DNA of 64,000 nucleotides from Catenulispora sp. GP43 (GTDB lineage: Bacteria; Actinomycetota; Actinomycetes; Streptomycetales; Catenulisporaceae). Position numbers and translations under genes: made by a program. Of the stretch, positions 45,444 through 56,573 are shown one piece after another (position 1 is the stretch's first letter; every line of letters begins with the position of its first letter). The stretch covers positions 124,001 to 188,000 of the forward strand of contig NZ_JBGCCT010000005.1 in the NCBI RefSeq assembly GCF_041260665.1. The letters are read 5' to 3'. The notes beneath the pieces are model-generated. The model did not search any database. It was not told the origin of the DNA and saw nothing but the letters and a program-made list of their open reading frames with translations.

Positions 45444-46625
45444 ATGACAGACCTGACCGCCACCGATTTTCCGTCCGGCGCCACACTGCGCGCCGAGGCG
45501 CGGATCGACCTGGACGCGATCCGCGCGAACACCCGCCGCGTCGGCCAGATCGTCGCCGAGTCCGGGGCCGGGGTCATGGCGGTCGTGAAGGCCGACGCCT
45601 ACGGCCACGGCGCCGTCCCGTGCGCCCGCGCCGCCAAGCAGGCCGGCGCCGCCTGGCTCGGCACGGCCCTGCCCGAGGAGGCGCTGCAGCTGCGCGCCGC
45701 CGGGCTGACCGGCCCGATCCTGGCCTGGCTGCACCCGGCCGGCGGGCCCTGGGACCAGCTGATCGCCCACGAGATCGACGTCACCGCCTACGCCCCCTGG
45801 GTCCTGGAGGAGATCACCGCCGCCGCGCAGCGCCTGGGCACCCCGGCGCGCGTGCAGCTCAAGGCCGACACGGGCCTCGGGCGCGGCGGCACCCAGCCGC
45901 ACGACTGGCTGGAACTGGTCGAGCTGGCCGCCAAGGCCGAGGCCGCCGGGCACATCCGGGTCACCGGCGTGTGGTCGCACTTCGCCTGCGCCGACGAGCC
46001 CGGCCACCCCTCCATCCGGGCCCAGCTGGACCTCTTCCACCTGGCGCTGGCCACCGCCGACCACGCGGGCCTGCGCCCGGAGGTCCGGCACATCGCCAAC
46101 AGCCCGGCCACCCTGAGCCTGCCCGAGGCGCACTTCGACCTGGTCCGTCCGGGCCTGGCCCTCTACGGCCTGACCCCGCTGCCGGACACCACCCCGGCGG
46201 ACTTCGGCCTGCGCCCGGCGATGACGCTGGTGGCGCGCGTCGCGCTGGTCAAGAACGCCCCGGCCGAGCACGGCGTGTCCTACGGCCACATCCACCACAC
46301 GGCCGCGCCCACGACCCTGGCGCTGGTCCCGCTCGGCTACGCCGACGGCCTGCCCCGCAACTCCTCCAACGTCGGCGAGGTCCTGATCGGCGGCAAGCGC
46401 CACCGGGTCGCCGGGCGCATGGCGATGGACCAGTTCGTCGTCGACCTGGAAGACCCCGAGGCCGTCCGCGACGTGCACGTCGGCGACGAGGTGGTGGTCT
46501 TCGGCCCCGGCGATCGCGGCGAGCCGACCGCCGAGGACTGGGCGCGGGCCACCGGCACGCTGAACTACGAGATCGTCACCCGCATCGGTCCGCGTGTCCC
46601 GCGGGTCTACCTCGGGAACTCGTGA
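45444..46625 (+). CDS. alr: Alanine racemase
   Basis: 393 residues. PLP binds Lys49 in VVKADAYGHGA. The barrel has VRVNRT-free standard blocks such as GVWSHFACADEPGHPSIRAQ, HIANSPATL and RPGLALYGLTP; the C-terminal domain carries the second catalytic Tyr in HGVSYGHIHHT and GRMAMDQFVVDL. It makes D-Ala for peptidoglycan in the cytosol. It follows nnr in conserved order, here with three inserted minus-strand genes between. Confidence 0.97.
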   Translation: MTDLTATDFPSGATLRAEARIDLDAIRANTRRVGQIVAESGAGVMAVVKADAYGHGAVPCARAAKQAGAAWLGTALPEEALQLRAAGLTGPILAWLHPAGGPWDQLIAHEIDVTAYAPWVLEEITAAAQRLGTPARVQLKADTGLGRGGTQPHDWLELVELAAKAEAAGHIRVTGVWSHFACADEPGHPSIRAQLDLFHLALATADHAGLRPEVRHIANSPATLSLPEAHFDLVRPGLALYGLTPLPDTTPADFGLRPAMTLVARVALVKNAPAEHGVSYGHIHHTAAPTTLALVPLGYADGLPRNSSNVGEVLIGGKRHRVAGRMAMDQFVVDLEDPEAVRDVHVGDEVVVFGPGDRGEPTAEDWARATGTLNYEIVTRIGPRVPRVYLGNS

Positions 46626-46677
46626 CGTAAGGGCCGGGGGGTTTCCACCGCCGGGCCCGTCGAGCGGAAGGGGTGTC

Positions 46678-47835
46678 ATGGCAGTGAGCACCGCGAAGAA
46701 GGCGGGCATCGCCGGGGCCGCGGTCGGGGTGATCGCCGCCGGGGCGGCCGCCGGCTTCGCCATCGAGCGCGCCACCATCGGCCGGGCGGTCCGCCGGCTG
46801 GCCGAGCCCCGCCGCCTGGCCGAGCCCTACGGCACCCTGCGCGGCAGGCCCCTGACGGTGCGTGCCGAGGACGGCGTCGGGCTGTACGTCGAGGTCGACG
46901 GCCCGCAGTTGTTCACCGGCGGCGCCGGCTGGGCCCGCCGTCGCGCCGCCAGCCGGGCCGACGCCGGCCCGACCCTGGTGTTCTGCCACGGCTACGCCCT
47001 GCACCAGGACACCTGGCACTACCAGCGCGCGGAGTTCTCCGCGACGCACCGCTGCGTGTTCTGGGACCAGCGCGGCCACGGCCGCTCCGAGCGCGGCACG
47101 GCCGCCTCGCACACCATCGACCAGATAGGGCGAGACCTGTACACCCTCCTGGAGGCGGTGTGCCCGGACGGCGACGTGGTCCTCATCGGCCACTCCATGG
47201 GCGGTATGACGATCATGGCGCTGGCCGCCGAGCATCCCGAGCTGTTCGGCGGCCCGGACGCCGGCGAGCACGCGCGGGTGCGCGGCGTCGTGCTGTGCTC
47301 CACCACCGACGGTCACTGGGACGAGATGACGCTCGGCCTGCCCGCGCGGGCCGCGCAGCTGTTCCAGCGCACCGCCCCCGGGGTGTTCGCGCTGCTGGGC
47401 CGCGGCCACAGCCTGGTGGACCGGACCCGCCGCGCCGGCACGGACCTGGCGCAGCTGCTGACCCGCCGCTACGCCTTCGCCTCCGATGTGCCGCCGGGCC
47501 TGGTCCGCTTCACCGACGAGATGCTGTCCAGCACCCCGATGGACGTCATCGCCGACTTCTTCCCGACCTTCTCCGCGCACGAGAAGGTCACCGCGCTGGT
47601 CACGCTGGGCCGGGTGCCGGTGGAGATCATCGTCGGCGACCACGACCTGCTGACGCCGGCGTTCCACAGCGAGCGGATGGCCGCGGCGATCGACGCCGCC
47701 GCGCCGGACGAGGGCGGCCACGCCGGCCTGGAGATCGTCCCGGCCGGCGGCCACGTTCTGCCGCTGGAGCACCCCGACGCCGTGGACAGCGCGATCCGCC
47801 GGGTCCTGGCCCGCGCGGACGCATCAAGCCGATAG
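46678..47835 (+). CDS. Alpha/beta hydrolase, membrane-anchored
   Basis: 385 residues from the ATG at 46678. A hydrophobic helix at about 10-28 suggests an N-terminal anchor. The hydrolase domain has VFCHGYALHQD (oxyanion region), nucleophile S173 in GHSMGGM, an acid in IVGDHDLLTP and a His in GGHVLPLEHPD. It resembles lipases/esterases found next to alr in other actinomycetes. The stop lies in a 9-bp repeat array. Confidence 0.9.
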   Translation: MAVSTAKKAGIAGAAVGVIAAGAAAGFAIERATIGRAVRRLAEPRRLAEPYGTLRGRPLTVRAEDGVGLYVEVDGPQLFTGGAGWARRRAASRADAGPTLVFCHGYALHQDTWHYQRAEFSATHRCVFWDQRGHGRSERGTAASHTIDQIGRDLYTLLEAVCPDGDVVLIGHSMGGMTIMALAAEHPELFGGPDAGEHARVRGVVLCSTTDGHWDEMTLGLPARAAQLFQRTAPGVFALLGRGHSLVDRTRRAGTDLAQLLTRRYAFASDVPPGLVRFTDEMLSSTPMDVIADFFPTFSAHEKVTALVTLGRVPVEIIVGDHDLLTPAFHSERMAAAIDAAAPDEGGHAGLEIVPAGGHVLPLEHPDAVDSAIRRVLARADASSR

Positions 47836-47888
47836 GTCCGACAGATCCATTAGGTCCGTTGGATCCAATAGGCCCATTAGGCCTAATC
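47835..47888 (+). repeat. 9-bp degenerate tandem repeat
   Basis: Six consecutive 9-bp units (GGTCCGACA, GATCCATTA, GGTCCGTTG, GATCCAATA, GGCCCATTA, GGCCTAATC) start on the last base of the hydrolase gene and fill most of the gap before the GT2 gene. The array is AT-rich for the region and, read in frame, would code Gly/Asp-Pro-x triplets. Confidence 0.9.
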
Positions 47889-47918
47889 ACTCTGCGCGTC
47901 GTGCGTTGACCGCACAAT

Positions 47919-48650
47919 GTGGGAGCTGTGCAGACAGCGGAGGCTTCCGGCCCGCCCGGGACTTCGGAGTTCGACGACGTTTGGGTCGTCATCCCCGTCT
48001 ACAACGAGGGCTCGGTGATCGCCGACGTCGTCGCCGGCGTGCTGCCGACGTTCCCGAACGTGGTGTGCGTGGACGACGGCTCGCGCGACGACTCGGCCCA
48101 ACACATCGTCGGCACGGCCGCGCACCTAGTCAGCCATCCGGTGAACCTGGGCCAGGGCGCCGCGCTGCAGACCGGCCTGGAGTACGCGCTGCTGCAGGAC
48201 GGCGCGGAGTACTTCGTCACCTTCGACGCCGACGGCCAGCACCGCGTCGAGGACGCCGCCGAACTGGTGCGCGCGGTCCGCGACGGCGGCGCGGACGTGG
48301 CCCTGGGCTCCCGCTTCCTCAGCGGCACCGTGCACGTGCCGTGGCTCAAGCGGGCGCTGCTGAAGACCGTCGCCGCGCTCAGCCCCGCGGCCCGCCGCCT
48401 GCAGCTGACCGACGCCCACAACGGCCTGCGGGTCCTGAACCGGGCCGCCGCCTCCCAGCTCAAGATCACCATGAACGGCATGGCCCACGCCTCGGAGATC
48501 GTGGACTACCTGGCGCGCTCGGAGCTGGCGGTCACCGAGGTGCCGGTGACCGTGCTCTACACCGACTACTCCAAGGCCAAGGGGCAGTCCCTGATCAACG
48601 GTGTCAACATCCTGTTCGACCTGTCCCTGCGGTCCCGGAGGACGCCATGA
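47919..48650 (+). CDS. Glycosyltransferase family 2, polyprenol-phosphate-sugar synthase type
   Basis: 243 residues from the GTG at 47919 (GTG 47928 is also possible). The GT-A fold has WVVIPVYNEGSVIADVVAG, the nucleotide-binding VDDGSRDDSA and the DADGQH metal motif, and HNGLRVLNRAAAS near the end, as in DPM1-like enzymes that load hexose onto polyprenyl phosphate. No TM helix, so it works on the inner face of the membrane. It overlaps the DUF2304 gene by 4 bp (ATGA), a common pairing. Confidence 0.9.
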   Translation: MGAVQTAEASGPPGTSEFDDVWVVIPVYNEGSVIADVVAGVLPTFPNVVCVDDGSRDDSAQHIVGTAAHLVSHPVNLGQGAALQTGLEYALLQDGAEYFVTFDADGQHRVEDAAELVRAVRDGGADVALGSRFLSGTVHVPWLKRALLKTVAALSPAARRLQLTDAHNGLRVLNRAAASQLKITMNGMAHASEIVDYLARSELAVTEVPVTVLYTDYSKAKGQSLINGVNILFDLSLRSRRTP

Positions 48651-49017
48651 TCATTCAGGCCATCCTGCTGGTGGTCGCGGCGGTCTTCCTGCTGCTGTTC
48701 ATCCGGAACTGGTACTCGGTGCAGACCAGGGCCCTGAAGCGGCTGGCGTTCCTGGTCTTCATCGCCATGATGGTGATCGCGGTCCTGCGGCCCAACTGGG
48801 TGAACTCCGTGGCCCACAAGGTCGGCGTGGGCCGCGGCACCGACCTGGTGCTCTACGTGCTGGCGGTGGCCTTCGTCTTCGTCTCGGTGAACACCTACTT
48901 CCGGCTGAAGACCCAGGAGGCGCGGTTCACCGAGCTGGCCCGGGCCATCGCCGTGCGGGACGCGACCGAGCTGAACGCGCAGCGCCTCGGGCGCGGGCCG
49001 GTGCGGGAGGGGCGGCG

Positions 49018-49021
<4 letters not shown>
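48647..49021 (+). CDS. DUF2304 small membrane protein
   Basis: 124 residues with three hydrophobic helices (about 3-20, 33-48 and 68-88) and a charged C-terminal helix (FRLKTQEARFTELARAIAVR). DUF2304 proteins are usually encoded right after DPM1-like GT2 enzymes and are thought to anchor or regulate them. Overlaps both neighbours by 4 bp. Confidence 0.9.
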
Positions 49022-50948
<1,927 letters not shown>

Positions 50949-50952
<4 letters not shown>

Positions 50953-52628
50953 GCGGACCCGGAGCGCTGGAGCCGCCGTCGCCGCCCCTGCCGCCGTCCT
51001 CGCCCCCTCCGCCACCGCCCCCGGCGCCCCCACCGCCACCAGGACCGGAACCGGCGCCGATCCTTCCTGCCGAGCCGCCGGAACGCCGCGGCGCGAGAGT
51101 ACGGCGTCGCGTCGCCTCCGTCGTCGGCCGGCCCTGGCTGCTGGCCCTGGTCGGCTTCTTCCTGGTCTCCGCCGGCTGGGCCTTCGCCTCCCCGATGTCC
51201 ACCTCGCCGGACGAGCCGTCGCACATGGTGAAGGCGGTCGCGACCGCGCGCGGCGAGTTCGTGAACTCCACCACGCGCCACGAGATCACCAACGGCTTCG
51301 AGAAGACCTGGCTCGGCTATCCGCTCCCGGCCAAGTACGGGACCCTCGACGCGATGTCGGCCTGCTTCCGCTTCCAGCTGCTGTCCGCGTCCTGTGGGCA
51401 GAAGTTCGGGACCGACAACTCCACGGCGATCGTGGAGACCTCCGCGGGCAACTACAACCCCCTGTACTACTTCCCTGTAGGGGTGCCCAGCCTGTTCCTC
51501 CCTGGAGTCTCAGCGCTATACGGAATGCGCCTGTCGTCCGCGCTGCTGAACTCCGCACTGCTCGCCGCGGCGGTCGGCCTCGCCGCCGGCTGGCGCCGAC
51601 CGGGCTGGCCGGTGCTCGGCGTCGTGGCGTGCGGAACCCCGATGGCGCTCTTCCTGAGCGGCACGGTGAACCCCAACGGGATGGAGGCCAGCGCCGCCGT
51701 CCTGGCCTGGACCGCCGCCATGTCCCTGGCGCTGGACGACGACCCGAAACCGGGCCAGGTGACGCGGCGCGCGATCGGGCTGGCCGTCGGCGGCGCGCTG
51801 CTGGCGAACACCAGGAGCCTGGGCATCGCCTTCGTGGCCTCCGTGCTGATCGCGCTGGTGATCGTGGCCGGCCCGCGCAAGCTCGTCTGGCTGGCCCGGT
51901 TCCGCGGGGTGCAGATCATGATGGGGGTGCTGGTGCTGGGCGGCGTCGCGGCGTTCCTGTGGAACCGCTACGCCGACACCCTCGTGACCTCGACTGTGTC
52001 CTTCCCGGACCTGAAGGCGGGGACCGTCTTCAACGAGGTGTTCTGGAGTTCCGGCACGTACATCATCCAGGTGGTCGGCACCCTCGGCTGGCTCGACGTG
52101 GCGTTGCCGCCGGGCACCACGATCGCCTGGTTCGCCGTGGCCGGGCTGCTGGTCCTGTGCGCCTTCGGCGTCGCCCGCTGGCGGGAGGCGGTGGTGATCG
52201 CCCTGCTGATCATCGGCACCGTGGCGATCCCGCTGGTCGCGCAGGTCCTGGAGGCCAAGCGCTTCGGCATCGGCTGGCAGGGCCGCTACATCCTGGCCTG
52301 GGTCCTCGGCCTGCCGGTCCTGGCCGGGCTGCTCATGGCCCGCCGCATCGGGGCGGACCTGCCCAACGCCCTGGAGCGGCGGGCCCCGGTCGCGGCCACG
52401 ATCGTGCTCGCACTGGCCGGCCTCGGCGCCTTCTACTGGTCGATGACGCGCTACGCCCACGGCGGCTGGCGGAAGTACGCGATCGCCCCGATCGAGTGGA
52501 GCCCGCCCGGCGGCTGGCTCCTGTGGTGGATCGTGTACGTGGCAGGGCTCGCGGTGCTGGTCGCGGCGGTCGCGGTCCGACGGCGGGACGCGCTGTGGCA
52601 TCCGCCGCCGGCTCCTCCGGCTCCCTGA
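50949..52628 (+). CDS. DUF2142 polytopic membrane protein
   Basis: 559 residues from the GTG at 50949, overlapping the fusion gene's stop. A 45-residue Pro-rich cytoplasmic leader is followed by about 12 TM helices. After TM1 comes SPMSTSPDEPSHMVKAVATA, whose acidic pair DE in the first extracytoplasmic loop is typical of DUF2142 and GT-C-like enzymes using polyprenol-phosphate sugars. A role in glycan polymerisation or transfer outside the membrane is likely. Confidence 0.85.
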
Positions 52629-52664
52629 ATGCTGGTTTCCCTTAGGGGTCTTCTTCGCCGGTTT

Positions 52665-52712
52665 CCCTTAGCGAATCCCTCGGCGAATCCCTTAGCGATT
52701 CCCTCAGTGGTT
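52665..52712. repeat. 12-bp tandem repeat between convergent genes
   Basis: Four 12-bp units, CCCTTAGCGAAT, CCCTCGGCGAAT, CCCTTAGCGATT and CCCTCAGTGGTT, cover 52665-52712. The last one supplies the stop codon of the minus-strand GT-C gene. A further TTTCCCTTAG copy lies at 52637-52646. Confidence 0.9.
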
Positions 52713-54293
52713 CCGCGGCCCGGCGAAGTTGTTCATCCAGGACTGGTCCCCAGTGGCTGAACACTCGTGGTTGGGCGCGTACTTCGGGCAGCTGCCATCG
52801 GGCTTGCGCATTGTCTGCGACACGTAGGCGAGGATCTTGTAGCTGTTCGTCTTGGCGGGCATCCAGTAGTCCGACACCGACGACGCGGCGCTCCCCAACA
52901 CCAGCAGCACTGCGGCCAGCACCCCGACGTGCGCCCCGAGCCGCGACGGCAGCGGCGGCCAGGCTCCCAGCCGCGACGCGGCGAAGGCCGTCGCCGCCGC
53001 ACCCAGCACCAGGATGCAGTACAGCAACTGGTTCCCGGTGCGCGGCCACAGCTGCACGGTCCCGGTCGCCCACATCCGCGAGGCCACCTCCATCCGCCAC
53101 AGCCACGTCCCGCCGAACACGCAGGCCACCGTCACCGCCAACGGCCGCCGCCACCCCAGCCACAGCGCCACCCCGAGCCCGGCGAACGTCAGCACGCTGA
53201 ACAGCCCCACCCCGGCCAACTCGCCCGGCGGCGGCCACTGCCCCACATCCCCGGGCATGTCGGTCCGCCACATGGAGAAGAACGCCGGATCCGTATAAGC
53301 GTCGAAGCCATAAGCGCGGTCCACGTTCCCGGAACCGGTGAGGTCCTTGACGTACCAGCCGCACAACACCCCGAACACGGCCACCGTCACCCCGACGAAC
53401 GCCAGCAGCTTCCAGACCCGCGCCTTAGCCCAGGGAAACAGCAGAAGCACAGCGGCGACCAACCCCGGCGCGCTCCACAAAGAGGACCCCGGGTAGATCA
53501 GGAACAGGACGGAGTACAGCAGCCCGAACAGCACCGCACTGACCAGCACCCGGCGCCAGCTCATGTCCCCGACGCGCATGGTGTGCCGCACCGAAACCAC
53601 GAACACCGGCAAAAGCACGATCATCACAATGGCGCCATACGGCTTGTAGGGATCGATGATCGCGTACGCCGGCACCACCCCCACCACCAGCGCCCACACC
53701 GGACTGAGCACGAAACGCCACGCCACATACGCCGCCGGCCCCGTGACCGCGGCACCGCCGATCTCCATGTCCCGGAACGCCGAAGCGGTGTCGCCGTGGT
53801 GGAACAGCTGGGCCCACCACGCCAGTGCGTGCAGCGTCAGCGGCGGATACGTCGGATTCGGATTGCCGTGCCCGTGCACGATCGACTCCGACCACTCCAC
53901 CAGCCGTCCGGTATCCCCGTTCAAGCCGAACAACGGCCACGGCGTCCCCTTCAACGCCACCACGATCCCCCCAGCCAGGAACCCCGACGCCAAGCCCGCC
54001 AAAGCGGCGCACACCAGGTGCTTCACCGCCCGATACAGCCGCCCTCCGCGCCACCGGTGCGCCACCATCAACGCCGCCAGCAACAGCACCCCCAGCACGG
54101 TGAACCGCACCTGCAACGCCGCCAACGCACTGACCTGCCCGGTCCGATCCAGCGGATCCACATCGACGAACCGCGCCGCGACCGGCATCACCAGCGCCCC
54201 GACCAGCGCCGCGACCACCTCGCCGACCGGGAGAGCGGCCCGCCGCAGGGTCGGGCGGACCGTCGACCAGCGTCCGGTTGTGCCGGCGGTCAT
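52704..54293 (-). CDS. GT-C membrane glycosyltransferase, arabinofuranosyltransferase-like
   Basis: 529 residues from the ATG at 54293. About eleven TM helices. The first large loop has WPLFGLNGDTGRLVEWSESI followed by NPTYPPLTLHALAWW, which resembles the acidic and TYPP motifs in the N-terminal domain of AftA-type galactan arabinofuranosyltransferases. The C terminus outside the membrane has SCPKYAPNHECS with two Cys. It would move a sugar from decaprenyl phosphate to a cell-wall glycan. The specific sugar is not shown by sequence. Confidence 0.78.
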   Translation of the reverse strand: MTAGTTGRWSTVRPTLRRAALPVGEVVAALVGALVMPVAARFVDVDPLDRTGQVSALAALQVRFTVLGVLLLAALMVAHRWRGGRLYRAVKHLVCAALAGLASGFLAGGIVVALKGTPWPLFGLNGDTGRLVEWSESIVHGHGNPNPTYPPLTLHALAWWAQLFHHGDTASAFRDMEIGGAAVTGPAAYVAWRFVLSPVWALVVGVVPAYAIIDPYKPYGAIVMIVLLPVFVVSVRHTMRVGDMSWRRVLVSAVLFGLLYSVLFLIYPGSSLWSAPGLVAAVLLLFPWAKARVWKLLAFVGVTVAVFGVLCGWYVKDLTGSGNVDRAYGFDAYTDPAFFSMWRTDMPGDVGQWPPPGELAGVGLFSVLTFAGLGVALWLGWRRPLAVTVACVFGGTWLWRMEVASRMWATGTVQLWPRTGNQLLYCILVLGAAATAFAASRLGAWPPLPSRLGAHVGVLAAVLLVLGSAASSVSDYWMPAKTNSYKILAYVSQTMRKPDGSCPKYAPNHECSATGDQSWMNNFAGPRNH

Positions 54294-54482
54294 CGTGTTC
54301 GGCCCTGGCCGGCCAAGACCGCGGCCCGCCGCACGGCCGGGCCGACCGCCGGGCCGACCGCCTGCCGGACCCCCGACCACCGCCCCGCTCTCCCGCTGGT
54401 CATCGCGCTCTGCCCTTCGCCGCGTGCTCGGCCCCGCTGCCGGGGGAACGACCGAGATCGCCGCCGGTCACGGTCGCACCGA

Positions 54483-55829
54483 TCATCGAACCCTGCCCCT
54501 GCGCAGGTGCCGGACCGGCCCGCCGCCCCGGCGCCCGCCCAGGGCGCCCATCGCCTCCGGCACGCCCTCGGCCGCCCTCAGCGCCTCCGTCAGCCCCCAC
54601 GCCATGACCAGCACCACCGTCACCGGCCCCCCGACCCCGCCGGCGGCCGCCGCGTGCAGCGGATCCACCGGCAGCTCCACCAGGACCACCATGACCACCG
54701 CCCCCGCGCCCCAGGCGATCGGCACCAGCCGGTGCCGGTCCATCGCCACCAGCGTCGGCTGCAGGATCGCCGCCGTCATCAGGAACACCGTCCCGATCCC
54801 CAGCACCGCCAGAAGTTCGTGGGACAGCACCGCCTTCGTCCCGAAGAACACCCGCAGCACCCACGGTCCGGCCAGCGCCAGCACCGCGGTCCCGGCCAGC
54901 CCCAGCGCCACCACCGCCCCCAGCGCCACCCGCACCCGGGCGCGCAGCGCGGCGTGGTTCCCGCGTGCCGCCGAACGAGTGAGGTCCGGCAGCAGCATCG
55001 CCTGGATCGGCGAGATCAGCAGCAGCGGGATCCGCACCAGGACGAACGCCTGCCCGAACGCCGCCGCCACCGCGTCGGAGTTCGTCAGCCGCGTGCTGGC
55101 GACCAGCGGCGGCAGATTCGCCACCAGCTGCGTCAGCAGGCTCCCGGCCACCAGCAGCGCCAGGCCGCCGGCCGCCGAGCGCTCCCCGGTCTCGAACGAG
55201 GAGACCTCGACGTCCATCCGGTCCCGCGCGCCGTCCTCGAACCCCTCGCGCAGCCACCACAGCCCGGCCAGCGTCGCGAACCCCTGCGCCGCGGCGAACG
55301 CCAGCGCGTACGCCCACGCCGGCCCGCCCCGCCCGGTGAGCACGAACACCGCCACGCACGGCACCAGCCGCCCCAGCCCCTCGGTCGCGAGCGTCGCCGC
55401 GTACCCGTGGAACTCCTGCCGCCCGCCCAGGATCCCGCGCACCCAATAACAGGCCGATCCCACCCCCGCCGCCAGGACGAGCGCGGCGAACAGGTCCCAC
55501 TGCCCCCGCAGCGGACCGGACACCAGCACCGGCGACAGCGCCAGGAGCGCCACCAGCGTCAAACCGAACAGGCACGCCGCGTGCAGCCGCGCCGTCCGGG
55601 CCACCGGCGCCACCGGACGCCGCTCCGCGATGGCCCGGCTCGTGGCCCGGCTGGTCTCCTGCTCCAGCCCGACGAACACCCCGAGCGTCACCAGCCCGGC
55701 CAGGAAGTACAGCGAGGACAGCGCGGCGGCGTCCGTGGACGTCGAGGAGTGCCCGGTGACCGCCAGGAACACATACCCTGACAAACCCACCAGCAGCAGC
55801 CCCGCGGCCATCCCGACGGAGGCCCTCAT
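54483..55829 (-). CDS. Polysaccharide (O-antigen/teichoic-type) flippase
   Basis: 448 residues from the ATG at 55829, where GGAGG lies 5 nt upstream; the GTG two codons earlier overlaps that site. About 12 TM helices and an N-terminal FLAGLVTLGVFVGLEQETSR block as in MATE/Wzx-like flippases. It would move lipid-linked glycan units across the membrane. It probably serves the glycosyltransferases encoded nearby. 189 bp of GC-rich DNA with a short CCGGGCCGACCG duplication separate it from the downstream GT-C gene. Confidence 0.82.
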   Translation of the reverse strand: MRASVGMAAGLLLVGLSGYVFLAVTGHSSTSTDAAALSSLYFLAGLVTLGVFVGLEQETSRATSRAIAERRPVAPVARTARLHAACLFGLTLVALLALSPVLVSGPLRGQWDLFAALVLAAGVGSACYWVRGILGGRQEFHGYAATLATEGLGRLVPCVAVFVLTGRGGPAWAYALAFAAAQGFATLAGLWWLREGFEDGARDRMDVEVSSFETGERSAAGGLALLVAGSLLTQLVANLPPLVASTRLTNSDAVAAAFGQAFVLVRIPLLLISPIQAMLLPDLTRSAARGNHAALRARVRVALGAVVALGLAGTAVLALAGPWVLRVFFGTKAVLSHELLAVLGIGTVFLMTAAILQPTLVAMDRHRLVPIAWGAGAVVMVVLVELPVDPLHAAAAGGVGGPVTVVLVMAWGLTEALRAAEGVPEAMGALGGRRGGGPVRHLRRGRVR

Positions 55830-55913
55830 GCTCACCTCCGGTGCGGGAGTCCTCGGCGCCGATCATGCCCGGCGCGGAATGCGGGTAATCAGGGCAATAA
55901 GCACAGAAGGCGG

Positions 55914-55942
55914 TATATGCGCCCTACGCGAACTTCGGTCAG
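55914..55942 (-). promoter_or_regulatory. Candidate promoter of the flippase gene
   Basis: On the minus strand CTGACC (55942-55937) and CATATA (55919-55914) are 17 bp apart, leaving a leader of about 80 nt. The -10 match is moderate. Confidence 0.35.
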
Positions 55943-56001
55943 CCCACAGCGTCTCGACGCGCGCAACTCCTGAGATCCGCGGGGCCCGGTACGGTGGACC
56001 C

Positions 56002-56550
56002 ATGTCGGTGATCCCTGACCAAGCCGGACCCGGGCTGCCCGGACCCGTCCTGGAGACCCCGGTCGCGACCGCGGGCGAGATGAAAGAACTCGGCCGCCGC
56101 CTCGGCGCGCGGCTGCGCCGCGGCGACCTCGTGGTGCTCACCGGCGACCTCGGGGCCGGCAAGACGACCTTCACCCAGGGGCTCGGCGAGGGCCTGGGCG
56201 TCCGCGGCCCGATCACCTCGCCGACCTTCGTCATCGCCCGCGTGCACCCCTCGGTCGCCGACGGCGGGATCCCGCTGGTGCACGTCGACGCCTACCGCCT
56301 CGGCTCCCTGGACGAGCTCGACGACCTGGACCTGGACGCCTCGGTCGAGCAGTCGGTGACGGTCGTGGAATGGGGCGAGGGCAAGGCCGAGGTCCTGACC
56401 GACGACCGGCTCGACATCGTCATCTCGCGGGAGTTCGCCGAGGAGCTCGACGAGCCCGGCGACTCTGACGTGCGGTGGGTCGTGGTGCGCGGCATCGGGG
56501 AGCGGTGGACCGACCGCGACCTGGCCGCGCTCGAGGACACGGCCGGCTGA
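56002..56550 (+). CDS. tsaE: tRNA t6A ATPase TsaE
   Basis: 182 residues from the ATG at 56002. Walker A is GDLGAGKTT at 48-56, with a following TSPTFVIARVH and the VHVDAYRL strand and VTVVEWGEGK typical of TsaE. It drives the TsaB-TsaD complex that adds threonylcarbamoyl to A37 of ANN-decoding tRNAs. tsaB and tsaD lie just downstream, but a minus-strand gene is inserted between tsaE and tsaB. Confidence 0.95.
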   Translation: MSVIPDQAGPGLPGPVLETPVATAGEMKELGRRLGARLRRGDLVVLTGDLGAGKTTFTQGLGEGLGVRGPITSPTFVIARVHPSVADGGIPLVHVDAYRLGSLDELDDLDLDASVEQSVTVVEWGEGKAEVLTDDRLDIVISREFAEELDEPGDSDVRWVVVRGIGERWTDRDLAALEDTAG

Positions 56551-56573
56551 GCCGGCCCGCCCCGGGCAGAGCC

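Noticed and set aside
47833-47918. Short peptide coding of the Gly-Pro-x repeat after the hydrolase gene
   Set aside because: The hydrolase stop precedes the array in frame and no start codon or ribosome-binding site serves the other frames.
54400-55866. Alternative long minus-strand frame over the flippase gene
   Set aside because: Gly/Ala/Arg-rich shadow; the chosen frame has proper membrane helices and a ribosome-binding site.
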